Of a stretch of 64,000 nucleotides of DNA, positions 35,939 through 45,478 are shown piece after piece. Numbering within the stretch: the first letter of the stretch is position 1; each line of letters opens with the position of its first letter. The notes under the pieces were generated by a model. That model saw only the letters and a program-made list of their open reading frames with translations. It ran no database searches and was not told where the DNA came from. The position numbers and the translations under genes were made by a program. Source of the stretch: UBA2137 sp963740205 (GTDB lineage Bacteria; Pseudomonadota; Alphaproteobacteria; Micavibrionales; Micavibrionaceae); NCBI GenBank assembly GCA_963740205.1, contig CAVUDD010000002.1, forward strand, positions 310,001-374,000, written 5' to 3'.

Positions 35939-36717
35939 TTATCTGATACGCATATAAACGTTACAGTTCAAACCTGTTTGCGCTGTACTGTAATCCGCAA
36001 CAGGCGTGTTTGCAGCAGCGCAAGCCGTAACAGCTGCACCAACAGTCCCAACACCTAAAACAGTACCCGTATTTGGACGACCATCATCAATTTTTGTATC
36101 AATTCTAAATGCTTGTGATGGTGACAAGGCAGGAGTACTAGCAGCGCCAGCGGCAGCAGCCAAATCCAAAGTCGAATTCAAGTAAGTTCCGGCTGGAGTT
36201 GCCGCTAACATAGTTGCACCCGTCGCTACTGCACCACCAGGGTGAAATCCTACACGCAACGCTCCGTTCGCAGGAAATTCAGGGTGAGATAGGCTGGCGT
36301 CCATTACAGCTGAGTTAGGAACAACACCACCAATAATATCGGCAGCCGCAAGTTGAGCCCAGAAAGTTGTAGCCTCCATTGCGAGAGTTTGAACGACACC
36401 AGGTAATTGCTGTTATACGGCCGTTAGCATCATTCGTCCGTAGCTCCGTGACGCAGATACGCCACACAGTTTGGTATACGCGTTGCAGGGCTGACCATGT
36501 CGCCCGGTATCGCGCCATAAGCATCTTGGAACGTCGATATACCAGCCTCTGTTGCCTTAACCTGTGCAGCAGATGCAGACACTTGCGCATTGGAAATCAA
36601 TTCTTGCCCCTTAAGAACACCACCAATCAATAGACCGATAATGATCATAACAATCGCCAATTCCACAAGTGTGAAACCACGTTGCCCTTCTGTATTTAGT
36701 TCTAAATTCGTGTTCAT
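35939..36717 (-). CDS. Type IV prepilin-like protein 2 (two frameshifts)
   Basis: About 258 residues when two extra bases are removed (near 36460-36465 and 36399-36407). Leader MNTNLELNTEGQRG, cleavage before FTLVELAIVMIIIGLLIGG. The frame then passes from RIPNCV through CVTELRTNDANGRITAI to GVVQTLAMEATTFWAQLAAADIIGG. The three frames join without gap and match pilin 1 (FWAQLAAADIIGGV), so the gene is whole apart from the indels. C-terminal Cys pair as in pilin 1. Confidence 0.82.
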
Positions 36718-36862
36718 AGTACTCTCCAAAGTTATGAATCTTTTAACAATGCTTAAAAGCATACGCACAATATGAATACACCACAAGCTTCAACCTTAAG
36801 TTTCACCCCTAAATACTTAACAAATTCTCAATGAAATCAACCACTCTGACAAAATGGTCAGT

Positions 36863-37624
36863 TTAGAATGGGTCGATTGCTATAAAAAGATTACAATTAA
36901 ATCCCTTTTCACTCGCATTATATTCATCTGCATCTGTATCACCAGTCGCACAGGCAGTTGAGGATCCATCAACTGTTCCTATACCTTGTATCTTTCCTGT
37001 GTTCACCATTCCATCATCTAACTTCAAATCTATTCGATAGGCTGAATTTGGACTGTAAAGCCTCGCGCTAGCCGTACCTTGTCCAACTGACATATCATTT
37101 CCAGTTGTCATTGCATGACCTAATGGCCAAATATCTGCCGCTGTCTGCAGAGGATAAACTATATTACCACGAGCATACCCCACTCTTAACCCTCCGCCCA
37201 ATGGGAACTCAGGGTGAGATTCTCCTATTTGGATAGTGGTAGCATTTTTAGACGTGCCTTCATAAAAACCTGATGCCGCAAGCTGTGCCCAAGCAGCAAC
37301 CTGTTCGGTATTCAAATTCTGAGGATTGCCTGGGATTTGAGCTATGACATTATTTCCATTACCTGCAAATGCACATTGCCCTACACAATCGTCTAATCTA
37401 ATTGCTGGATTAGTCATGTCACCAGGAATAGCCTGGTATTTATCCCAAAACTTTGAAAATGCCAGATCAATTTCCTGAATTTGTGCAACAGAGGCTGTTA
37501 TTCGTGAATTCTCAATCAATTCGCGACCCTTTAGAACCCCAACAGCAAGCACACCGATAATGAGCATGACGATGCCCAGTTCAACAAGAGAAAAGCCTCT
37601 CTCGGAGTATTTTAAATAAGGCAT
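36863..37624 (-). CDS. Type IV prepilin-like protein 3
   Basis: 253 residues. Leader MPYLKYSERG, then FSLVELGIVMLIIGVLAVGVLKG (Glu5 present), followed by NSRITASVAQIQEIDLAFSKFWDKYQAIPGDMTNP. Cysteines in DDCVGQCAFAG and near the C-terminus (CATGDTDADEY, NCNLFIAI). About 80 percent alike by eye to pilin 4, and less like pilins 1 and 2. Intact. Confidence 0.85.
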   Translation of the reverse strand: MPYLKYSERGFSLVELGIVMLIIGVLAVGVLKGRELIENSRITASVAQIQEIDLAFSKFWDKYQAIPGDMTNPAIRLDDCVGQCAFAGNGNNVIAQIPGNPQNLNTEQVAAWAQLAASGFYEGTSKNATTIQIGESHPEFPLGGGLRVGYARGNIVYPLQTAADIWPLGHAMTTGNDMSVGQGTASARLYSPNSAYRIDLKLDDGMVNTGKIQGIGTVDGSSTACATGDTDADEYNASEKGFNCNLFIAIDPF

Positions 37625-37651
37625 GTACGAACGCTCTTTCTTAACTTTTGT

Positions 37652-38416
37652 CTAGAATGGATTTATCTGAATAAAGAGGTTACAATTAAAGCCCTTTTCA
37701 CTCGCATTATATTCATCGGTATCAGTATCACCTGTTGCACATGCAGTCGCAGAGCCATCATTCGTACCAATTCCTTGTATCTTCCCTGTATTCACCATTC
37801 CATCATCTAACTTTAAATCTATTCTGTAAGCTGAATTGGGACTATAAAGCCTACTATTAGGTGCACCTTGAGAAACACTCATATTATTACCAGTTGTCAT
37901 CGCGTGCCCAACTGGCCAGACATTAGCAGACGTTTGCGTAGGCCAAATTGTGCCGCCAGAACTGTAACCCACCCTAAGACCTCCCCCCAAAGGAAACTCA
38001 GGGTGAGATTCTCCTATTTGAATAGCGGTAGCATTTATCGAAGTTCCTTCGTAGAAACCAGAGGCCGACAATTGCGCCCAAGCAGAAACTTGTTCACTAT
38101 TTATATTCTGCACCCTTCCAGGCGCACCTTCGATCCTGTTGTTTCCATCACCAGCAAATGCACATTGCCCTACACAATCGTCTAATCGTGTCGCTGGATT
38201 AGTCATGTCACCAGGAATTGCCTGGTATTTGTCCCAAAACTTTGAAAATGCCAGATCAATTTCCTGAATTTGTGCAACAGAGGCTGTTATTCGTGAATTC
38301 TCAATCAATTCGCGACCCTTTAGAACCCCAACAGCAAGCACACCAATAATAAGCATGACGATGCCAAGCTCTACAAGTGAGAAACCAGCGTGTTTATTTT
38401 TCAGCATTTTATTCAT
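37652..38416 (-). CDS. Type IV prepilin-like protein 4
   Basis: 254 residues from the ATG at 38416 (MNKMLKNKHAG, cleavage before FSLVELGIVM); AAAGAG lies upstream. The frame extends to 38506 but that part overlaps the AraC gene. Tandem paralogue of pilin 3 with the same cysteine pattern, 27 bases apart. First of the four pilin genes to be transcribed, directly behind the AraC-type regulator gene. Confidence 0.86.
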   Translation of the reverse strand: MNKMLKNKHAGFSLVELGIVMLIIGVLAVGVLKGRELIENSRITASVAQIQEIDLAFSKFWDKYQAIPGDMTNPATRLDDCVGQCAFAGDGNNRIEGAPGRVQNINSEQVSAWAQLSASGFYEGTSINATAIQIGESHPEFPLGGGLRVGYSSGGTIWPTQTSANVWPVGHAMTTGNNMSVSQGAPNSRLYSPNSAYRIDLKLDDGMVNTGKIQGIGTNDGSATACATGDTDTDEYNASEKGFNCNLFIQINPF

Positions 38417-38468
38417 AGCTATCTCTTTATTATCTCTTTTTAAGTTTACACGCTTGTTTAATTTAACG

Positions 38469-39503
38469 CTAGTTTCTCCTAAATTTTGTAGGCGTACAGC
38501 CTTCAATTTCTTGGAATGTGCGGTTGAAAGACGTTAACGACCCGAAACCAAATTCTTGCGCCACATCCTGCACCGATAATCGTGTTTGCTTTAAAAGAGC
38601 TTTTGCATCTTCAATACGATATTCCTTAAGCAATTGAGGAATTGATTTTTTATAGATTGAATTTACAAGCTCAGACGCAACGGCCTCGGATATACCCAAT
38701 TCTTGCGCCAATTCCTTTCTTCCAAAATCCTGTTCTTGATAGAGCTTATCTCTTTCAAAAACTTGCGCCAATTTTTCAACCATCTCAGCAGAGGCATTTC
38801 CAGTTGCACGTGCTTCACTCAAAAATGTCGCCTGCGGATATATTCTGAACAAAGACGTTGAAACTAGGTAGGTGAATACAACAGCCAACACGCACCGAAG
38901 AACAACCAGCTCATTTTGCGATATAAGATTAAATTGTTCAAATATGAAAAGCGCAATTAACCCACTATTGGCAAGAATGAGGCATATTAAAAGCCAGTAC
39001 CTTTGTTGACCTGCACGTTTACTTTGCCATAGGTTTTCTGCACGGCCTATCTTTATCACAATTGCCAAAAGCGTGAATGCGCCAGTTATGATGGCCACAA
39101 GGTTTAGCGCACCCCCTATATACTCGCCCTCATCCAAATACCCATAAATATTAAGACCAAATATAATTGTCATTAGTCCAAAAATTACTGTGATTTGTTT
39201 TGTTTTAGGAAATTCAGTGATTTGTATAATTTGTGTTGAAATCAAAAAACTAAATACGGGTAAACATAACCAAAATCCTGAAGCTAAAATAAAAATATCA
39301 TTTTTATAAGCCGTAAAAAACCCGAGAGTGAAATCCGAAAGCAATGCCAAAAATAACATGAAAAAATAAAGGATGACCATCCAAGCTCTGGATAGTCTTC
39401 CCGCTCGAAAAAACATATAAACAAGTGCGTAAACTACCTGTGACAATCCTAAAATGGCAATGATTTGTTGGAAGGAGAAAGAAAGAGACGCTAAAGATGA
39501 CAT
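38469..39503 (-). CDS. Membrane-anchored AraC-family regulator
   Basis: 344 residues. The first ~225 contain seven or so hydrophobic segments (for example FQQIIAILGLSQVVYALVYMFF, WMVILYFFMLFLALLSDFTLGFF, GLMTIIFGLNIYGYL). The last ~100 form an AraC-type double helix-turn-helix (ELAQELGISEAVASELVNSI and QDVAQEFGFGSLTSFNRTFQEIEGCTPTKFR). A membrane sensor fused to an AraC DNA-binding domain fits a regulator responding to an envelope signal. Placed inside the pilus locus just before the pilins; its start abuts the preceding stop. Confidence 0.85.
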   Translation of the reverse strand: MSSLASLSFSFQQIIAILGLSQVVYALVYMFFRAGRLSRAWMVILYFFMLFLALLSDFTLGFFTAYKNDIFILASGFWLCLPVFSFLISTQIIQITEFPKTKQITVIFGLMTIIFGLNIYGYLDEGEYIGGALNLVAIITGAFTLLAIVIKIGRAENLWQSKRAGQQRYWLLICLILANSGLIALFIFEQFNLISQNELVVLRCVLAVVFTYLVSTSLFRIYPQATFLSEARATGNASAEMVEKLAQVFERDKLYQEQDFGRKELAQELGISEAVASELVNSIYKKSIPQLLKEYRIEDAKALLKQTRLSVQDVAQEFGFGSLTSFNRTFQEIEGCTPTKFRRN

Positions 39504-40244
39504 CTATTTATCCAATTCCTTACATAAAGGATGGTTAGCACGCGCACTTCCTTCAAGAATACGATTACATATAAAATCAATCATGAAATTAACCTCGTTC
39601 GGGTGCATGTCATCTGCAGAAGTCTTTAATAACTCCATCATGATATCGTAAGAGGCTTCCTTCTCTCCAATTTGTAATTTTATGAATGCAGGCATTTGGA
39701 GAATAAGAGCTGGCATTCCCGGACGATACATTGCCGCCAATTCATCTGCCAACTTAGTTGCCTTATCTATATCCTCAAGCTGAAATCGCGCGGTATAAAC
39801 CGCATTGCTCATCCAACGCCAGCTATCTTTATTATTTCCACGCCCTACTTCTGCCAAAAAATCTACTATAGGCTCAAGATATTCGGGTTCTTGTGTTGCA
39901 CCAAAATAATAAGCCGCTAAAAAAGGAAGATAGTTCGAGCGTGGCTCCAGCCGATGACCAAGAGCAAGCCATTCAGCGACTTTTTCCAAATCATATTCTT
40001 TCAGAGGGATAGTGCGCCCTCCTGAACCACCAAAGTTCTGCAGTAGAGTCGCAACCATTCTGTGCGCGAGCGAAATATCGCCAAGAAATGCAGATTTGTA
40101 TGCCCACTCACTAGGAGCATTAGGGACATTACCCCATTTAGCGCGCTCTGGGCGCAGACCCATCGAAAGTAAAATTTGAACCGTTAGAGCAATTACTAGA
40201 AAGGCGTATACAAGAAATTGAGGCTTCTTGAGGTTCATATTCAA
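39504..40244 (-). CDS. Hypothetical membrane-anchored helical protein
   Basis: 246 residues with one N-terminal membrane segment (FLVYAFLVIALTVQILLSMGL) and a probably periplasmic, helix-rich body (AEWLALGHRLEPRSNYLPFLAAYYFG, KLADELAAMYRPGMPALILQMPAF) reminiscent of degenerate TPR repeats. No family recognised. It lies between the ABC permease and the AraC gene with only a few bases between neighbours, so it belongs to the pilus operon. Confidence 0.65.
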   Translation of the reverse strand: MNMNLKKPQFLVYAFLVIALTVQILLSMGLRPERAKWGNVPNAPSEWAYKSAFLGDISLAHRMVATLLQNFGGSGGRTIPLKEYDLEKVAEWLALGHRLEPRSNYLPFLAAYYFGATQEPEYLEPIVDFLAEVGRGNNKDSWRWMSNAVYTARFQLEDIDKATKLADELAAMYRPGMPALILQMPAFIKLQIGEKEASYDIMMELLKTSADDMHPNEVNFMIDFICNRILEGSARANHPLCKELDK

Positions 40245-40247
40245 AAC

Positions 40248-41006
40248 TTAAAACTCTCTTTTTGTTAGATCAGCGAGAGTAGCAAACGCAAGAAGTAGGC
40301 AAAATACTACGCCCTGAACGGTTACCAGACTAATAGAAAATATTGCGCTTTCAACGCCATATATTAGCCAAGAACTTTGCGAGAATAGGTCAAGCCTTGG
40401 AATAAACAGTGATATTGTCTTGGTTGCATTGGCAAGAATTTCAAACTTTCCAGACATCTCGGTATCAGTCGCAATTCCAATGACCTGCCCAATCATGCGC
40501 GCAAAGGCATAGAAGGCAAATGTTGCCAAGGCACCTGATACTGCAGAACTGAGAACCATGGCAAAGAAAAAGGCCGCAGACGATACAATCATAAGCTCGA
40601 AAAACAGACTTATGATCCAGATTATATATCCTTCGTTAAGGTATCCTTTTCCCATGGCGAGTAAAACACCACCAATTGCCAAAGAGAATGCAAGGCTGAT
40701 AATTCCAAATGCAATAATGTGTGAGAATACATAGTCGTTTTTAGTAACTGGTCTGGAAATCAGATATTCAAGATCACGTTGATCAATTGAACGCCGAGTA
40801 AAAAAAACAATGAACAATGTAAGACCAGCGACAAGTAAGAATCTTAGGCTTGAAGCAGTGAATACAATTACAAACTGGTCTTGCTCGACAATCGCAGTAG
40901 AACCAACAAATGTTGATAAGGAAATTGCCACAATCGCGGCAACAAAAACTGACAATATCAGTCTGTCGCGCATACATGCTGTGAGTATATACCTGACAAG
41001 AGACAT
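40248..41006 (-). CDS. ABC-2-type transporter permease
   Basis: 252 residues with about six membrane helices (LILSVFVAAIVAISLSTFVG, FLLVAGLTLFIVFFTRR, FSHIIAFGIISLAFSLAIGGVLLA, ELMIVSSAAFFFAMVLSSAVSGALATFAFYAF, C-terminal VQGVVFCLLLAFATLADL). A cytoplasmic RDLEYLISRPVTKNDYVFSH loop is typical of ABC-2 permeases. The matching ATPase is encoded at 48016 in the same operon. Substrate unknown; transport linked to pilus assembly is inference. Confidence 0.8.
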   Translation of the reverse strand: MSLVRYILTACMRDRLILSVFVAAIVAISLSTFVGSTAIVEQDQFVIVFTASSLRFLLVAGLTLFIVFFTRRSIDQRDLEYLISRPVTKNDYVFSHIIAFGIISLAFSLAIGGVLLAMGKGYLNEGYIIWIISLFFELMIVSSAAFFFAMVLSSAVSGALATFAFYAFARMIGQVIGIATDTEMSGKFEILANATKTISLFIPRLDLFSQSSWLIYGVESAIFSISLVTVQGVVFCLLLAFATLADLTKREF

Positions 41007-41044
41007 ATGTCCTACTTACTCCTCTTAAGGTAAGGCATCAATAT

Positions 41045-43049
41045 TTAGAATTTTAGAGGTCTACGATCTTGTGAAAAAGTTCTGTAGATCTCTTTATCAG
41101 TTTGGTGAACAGATTCAGGTGCATCAACGATTGTTGCCTTAATAAATATAACCAACTCGCTTTTCTGAATACTATCACCCTGCTTACGGAATGCTGCTCC
41201 AAGAATAGGAACCTCACCTAATATAGGCACAGATTCTTGAACGCTTTGTGTTCTATCCTGAATAAGCCCACCAAGAACAGCAACTTCGCCTGATTGCATG
41301 CTCAAAACAGAGTCAACCTCTTGCACGTTCAACTCAGGAATAAGTGACGAAATACCCGAAATATCATTTTCGGATGCAATGAACGCCACGGCAGGGTCTG
41401 CAACACGGTTCACAATACGCGTTACAGTCGGACGTACCTGCATAGTAATTGTTTGTGTGTCTTGGTTAATTGTTGGTAACACATTAATCAAAACACCTTC
41501 AGGAACGTTTCTAATCTCACTATCAATGGTCGTTTCTGTCGTATTATCGTTAGTTGTCACATCAATATCGATCTCAAAATAAACCGAGTTTTGAGCAACA
41601 TTTAAAGATGCTGCTTGGTTGTTCAATACAGTCATACGCGGACTTGCAAGAGCCTTAACTGTTCCAAATCTGGATATAGCCTCTACTATTGCAGCAATAT
41701 CATTACCTGCGTAACCAACTGCAAAAGTGCTCCCTGCTATAGGGGCTAAAGACGGCCGAATATTTGCATTTGTGTTTGCGTATCCAAGAACTAACTCCGG
41801 ACTGATAAAATCACCAACCTTAGCCCAATCAATACCAGTGGCAAATTCATCCTCCAGAGAAACCTCAATAACTTTAGCTTCAATAAGAACCTGAGATGTC
41901 AGAGACTTTCTCAGTTCTTCTAGGTAAGCTGCAACCTCTTTATGAATACGCTCGTTACCATAGACAGAAACAACACCAGCTTGTTTGTTTATTGAAAATG
42001 TTGGCGTAAAGGAAACAGCATTTGAATCTTCACTGCCTGCATCATTGGCAGCTTCGGGGGCAGTGTTAATTTGCAATACAGTATTAGAGGGCTGAACAAC
42101 GGGCGGGGCAGTTTGATCCTGCCCAGGCGTAGGAAGTGGTACTCCGTTTTCATCAATAGTTGCAGGCGTACCATCCTCATTAGTTGCCGCCTCAATTACA
42201 TTCCCCTCCGCATCAACGGCTGCCCCATCACCAGCCAAATCACTTTCAGAAACCTGATTTATGGGCACAGATACAGCAGCGGGTTGATTATCAGCCAGAA
42301 TTTGAATTTTAGGGTCAGAGCCTGTTCTTAAAAACCCACGAGACGCATTGGACGTTAAAATTTGTGTAAGGTTTGTTTCCAGTTCTCCCCAGAAATCCGC
42401 AGAAGATTCACTTGTAATACCAAAGGTAGATCCTGTATCGGCACCCTCGCCGCTAACTACTGACACGTTATTAGAAACCGTACTTGAAGATGTTCTAACC
42501 ACTGTCAGATAATCCACTTTATAGTTTTTCGTATAAGGCGTATCCAGCTCAATGCGCAAAATATCATCAACGAAACTGTAACGAAGACCTGCAATGTCGG
42601 AAATTCTGTCTATCACAAGGTCAAACGGCTTATTTTTAGCAGAAAAGATAATGGAACCCTGAAATACGAGGGTCTAACTCAATGTCATAACCTGCCTGAT
42701 CAGCCAGTTCGAATAAAACATCGCGCAATGGAATTGTCTGGTTCACGGAAACAGAGACAAGCGGTACAGGCTTAAGGTTTTCTGATACAGGACTTACATA
42801 GCTCTCTAGCGGAGGAATCGACTTATCAAATTGAACAAATTCTTCTAGCTCAGCTTGCCTTGGCGCTAAACCATCTCGGTAGTCCTGACGGTTTAAATTT
42901 GAATCACGATCAATTTGCAAATGATTTTCTGTAAGTTCACATCCTGACAACGCATAGGATGTTATGACCAAACAAAGTGTTAGCGAGAGAATACGAACCG
43001 TTTTTTTCAAAGCTTTTAAAGATAACATCGCGAATGTAGAGCCTTTCAT
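41045..43049 (-). CDS. Secretin (PilQ/MshL-like) lipoprotein (one frameshift)
   Basis: Outer-membrane secretin ring through which the pilus passes. About 667 residues after removing one extra base near 42653-42658. The N-terminal part has a lipobox (SYALSGC) and an N0/STN-like domain (LRDVLFELADQAGYDIELDPRISG), and continues past the break with IIFSAKNKPFDLVIDRISDIAGLRYSF. An NQVS/NTA-rich linker, N1-type domain (SVYGNERIHKEVAAYLEELRKSL) and C-terminal secretin core (VLIEAKVIEVSLEDEFATGIDW, GEVAVLGGLIQDRT) follow. The start is uncertain: ATG 43049 or 43028. Confidence 0.9.
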
Positions 43050-43134
43050 GGATGGGTAAAAACCCAAGAATCAATAGGGCTATATTGCCCCGAGAATAAT
43101 AAGAGTGCAATAGCAGAGAACAAGAGAGAAGATT

Positions 43135-44271
43135 TTACTCAGATATAGATAGAACAGTGGTGTCTATAGACCTAAGCGCATCTCCACCTTTAGTGTTTTG
43201 TTGCTTCATCATGGCTTCACGAAGCTTGATACGTAAATCCCCAGGAATATCAGCATAAGAAACAGCACTATCTTCGGTGATTAAACCGCTCTGATACAAA
43301 TCGAGCAATGCTTCATCAAAGGTTTGCATACCATTTGATGAATTCTTCTCCATAACACCTTGCATTTCCTTAATATTACCCTCTTGAATAAGAGGCTTTA
43401 TGTAACCTTCATTCAACAAAACCTCACATGCTAATGCCAAACCGCCTTGAGTACATGGCAATAATCTCTGAGATATAACTCCCCTTAAATTTAGAGAAAG
43501 ATTAAGTCGAATTTGTGCGTGAGATTCCTCTGGAAAGAAATTCAATATTCTATCTATCGCCTGATAAGCGTTATTTGTATGCAGTGTCGCCAAACAAAGG
43601 TGACCGGTCTCGGCCGCAACCAGTGCCTGTTCCATAACTTCACGACTTCTTATTTCACCAATAAGAATAACGTCAGGCCTCTGTCTTAAAGAATTTTTTA
43701 ACGCAACCGCGTAACTATCTGTATCTACACCAACTTCTCTTTGCGTGATTATAGAGTTCTTATGCATGTGGAAAAATTCAATAGGGTCTTCAATAGTAAC
43801 AATATGACCCTCAGCGCGTGCGTTTCTGTAATCAATCATAGACGCAAGCGTTGTAGACTTCCCAGAACCTGTCATGCCCGTGACAAGAACTAACCCTTGT
43901 TTCAGCATTGATAATTTTTCAAATACAACAGGCAACCTAAGTTCTTCAAAATCGGGGATCTTTACCACAATACGACGTATAACGATTGCTGTTTTTTGAC
44001 GTTGTCTAAGAACATTAACTCTATAACGTCCCTTTTCACCCATATCTATTGCAGTGTTCAGCTCTTTTTCATTCTCAAATTCTCGGAGTTGTCTCAGAGT
44101 TAATAAAGAGGATAAAATCTCCTGCATGTCCTTATTGGAGAGAACAGTCTCATCTGCTGGACGCAATTCATTATTTATACGTAAAGATGGCTTAGCATCT
44201 ACCGTCAAGTAGAGATCCGAGGCAGTATGCGTAGCCATAAGCTCCAAATATTTTAAAATGACATCTATCAA
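43135..44271 (-). CDS. pilU: PilU-type pilus retraction ATPase
   Basis: 378-residue hexameric secretion-superfamily ATPase. Walker A GMTGSGKSTTLASMIDYRN, Asp box TIEDPIEFFH, Walker B DVILIGEIRS, and the PilU-type ETGHLCLATLHTNNAYQAIDRI. It starts at a TTG that overlaps the stop of pilT (TTGA), giving tight translational coupling. PilU works with PilT in pilus retraction. Intact. Confidence 0.9.
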   Translation of the reverse strand: MIDVILKYLELMATHTASDLYLTVDAKPSLRINNELRPADETVLSNKDMQEILSSLLTLRQLREFENEKELNTAIDMGEKGRYRVNVLRQRQKTAIVIRRIVVKIPDFEELRLPVVFEKLSMLKQGLVLVTGMTGSGKSTTLASMIDYRNARAEGHIVTIEDPIEFFHMHKNSIITQREVGVDTDSYAVALKNSLRQRPDVILIGEIRSREVMEQALVAAETGHLCLATLHTNNAYQAIDRILNFFPEESHAQIRLNLSLNLRGVISQRLLPCTQGGLALACEVLLNEGYIKPLIQEGNIKEMQGVMEKNSSNGMQTFDEALLDLYQSGLITEDSAVSYADIPGDLRIKLREAMMKQQNTKGGDALRSIDTTVLSISE

Positions 44272-45416
44272 AAGCTTTGATTACCTTCTTCATCAAGCGT
44301 TGGATCAGGTGCAACAACAGCTGCACGCTCAACTTTTTGCCCTCCCAATGCTGCAGAGACTTCGCCTTCTTCTTTTTGCTCCCTTTCGTCAGCAGCCTTA
44401 CGGAATACGCGCATAGCCTCTTCCTTAGTAATAATATCTTGTTCAAGAAGACTTTGTGTCGCGTCTTCCATTGTTATCATTCCATGGCGAGACCCCGTCT
44501 GTATCATGGAATAGAGCTGTGGAAGTTGGTTTTCTCTAATCAGGTTTCTCACTGCACCTGTACCAACGAGGACTTCGAAAACCCCAATACGTCCCCCCTC
44601 TTTTTTCCGCAACAGTTTCTGCGCGACAACACCTTGAAGTGAGCTTGATAACATGGCGCGCACCATTTCTTTATCATTGCCAGGAAAAACATCAATAATT
44701 CTATCAATCGTTTTAGTTGCCGAATTAGCGTGAAGTGTTCCAAACACAAGGTGACCTGTTTCCGCAGCAGTCAGCGCAAGTGAAATTGTCTCATAATCAC
44801 GCATCTCTCCAACGAGAATGACGTCCGGATCTTCGCGTAGCGCGCTTTTAAGGGCGCGCTTATAGGATTTAGTATCGACACCAAGCTCCCTGTGGTTAAC
44901 AAGGCTCTTTTTTGACTCGTGAAAAAATTCTACTGGGTCTTCGATTGTAAGGATGTGTTTTTGATGATGTTCATTGATATGATTAATGAGCGCCGCCAGT
45001 GTTGTCGATTTACCAGATCCTGTTGCACCGGTAACAAGCACTATTCCTTTTTCGAGATCAGCAAATCTTCGCATAACCAAAGGAAGATCCAAATCTTCCA
45101 TAGTTGGGATTTCGGATGGAATAGTTCTAAAAACTGCGGTTGCGCCCTTTCTTGTGTTGAAGGCATTCACACGGAAACGTGCCTTTTCGCCAAATGAAAT
45201 AGCAAAATCCAGCTCTAAATCACTCTCATAAGCCGCTCTTTGATCATCTGACATAACCGAATAAAGCATCTGGCGAATAGTTTCGGTTTCCAAAACATCC
45301 GATTTAACTTTTTTTAAATTACCATGAACACGAACAATCGGAGGGCTGCCTGGACTTAAATGGAGGTCAGACGCATCATTTTGCATGACGAAAGCAAGAA
45401 GTTGTGTGATATCCAC
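44268..45416 (-). CDS. pilT: PilT-type pilus retraction ATPase
   Basis: 382 residues. Walker A GATGSGKSTTLAALINHIN, Asp box TIEDPVEFFH, Walker B DVILVGEMRDYETI, His box ETGHLVFGTLHANSA, and the AIRNLIRE-like region as AVRNLIRENQLPQLYSMI. The C-terminal ~40 residues are a charged extension. GTG start with a strong AAGGAG site. Powers retraction of the pilus built by the PilB at 53025. Confidence 0.92.
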   Translation of the reverse strand: MDITQLLAFVMQNDASDLHLSPGSPPIVRVHGNLKKVKSDVLETETIRQMLYSVMSDDQRAAYESDLELDFAISFGEKARFRVNAFNTRKGATAVFRTIPSEIPTMEDLDLPLVMRRFADLEKGIVLVTGATGSGKSTTLAALINHINEHHQKHILTIEDPVEFFHESKKSLVNHRELGVDTKSYKRALKSALREDPDVILVGEMRDYETISLALTAAETGHLVFGTLHANSATKTIDRIIDVFPGNDKEMVRAMLSSSLQGVVAQKLLRKKEGGRIGVFEVLVGTGAVRNLIRENQLPQLYSMIQTGSRHGMITMEDATQSLLEQDIITKEEAMRVFRKAADEREQKEEGEVSAALGGQKVERAAVVAPDPTLDEEGNQSF

Positions 45417-45478
45417 GAATGTATCTCCTTATCTATTGAATTGATAATGAACAAGATTTGCCCTGCTGTCCATAGTAT

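Noticed and set aside
38642..38848. 68-residue plus-strand ORF and similar plus-strand ORFs across 35-55 kb
   Set aside because: They are shadows of well-supported minus-strand pilus genes; no independent motif or ribosome site.
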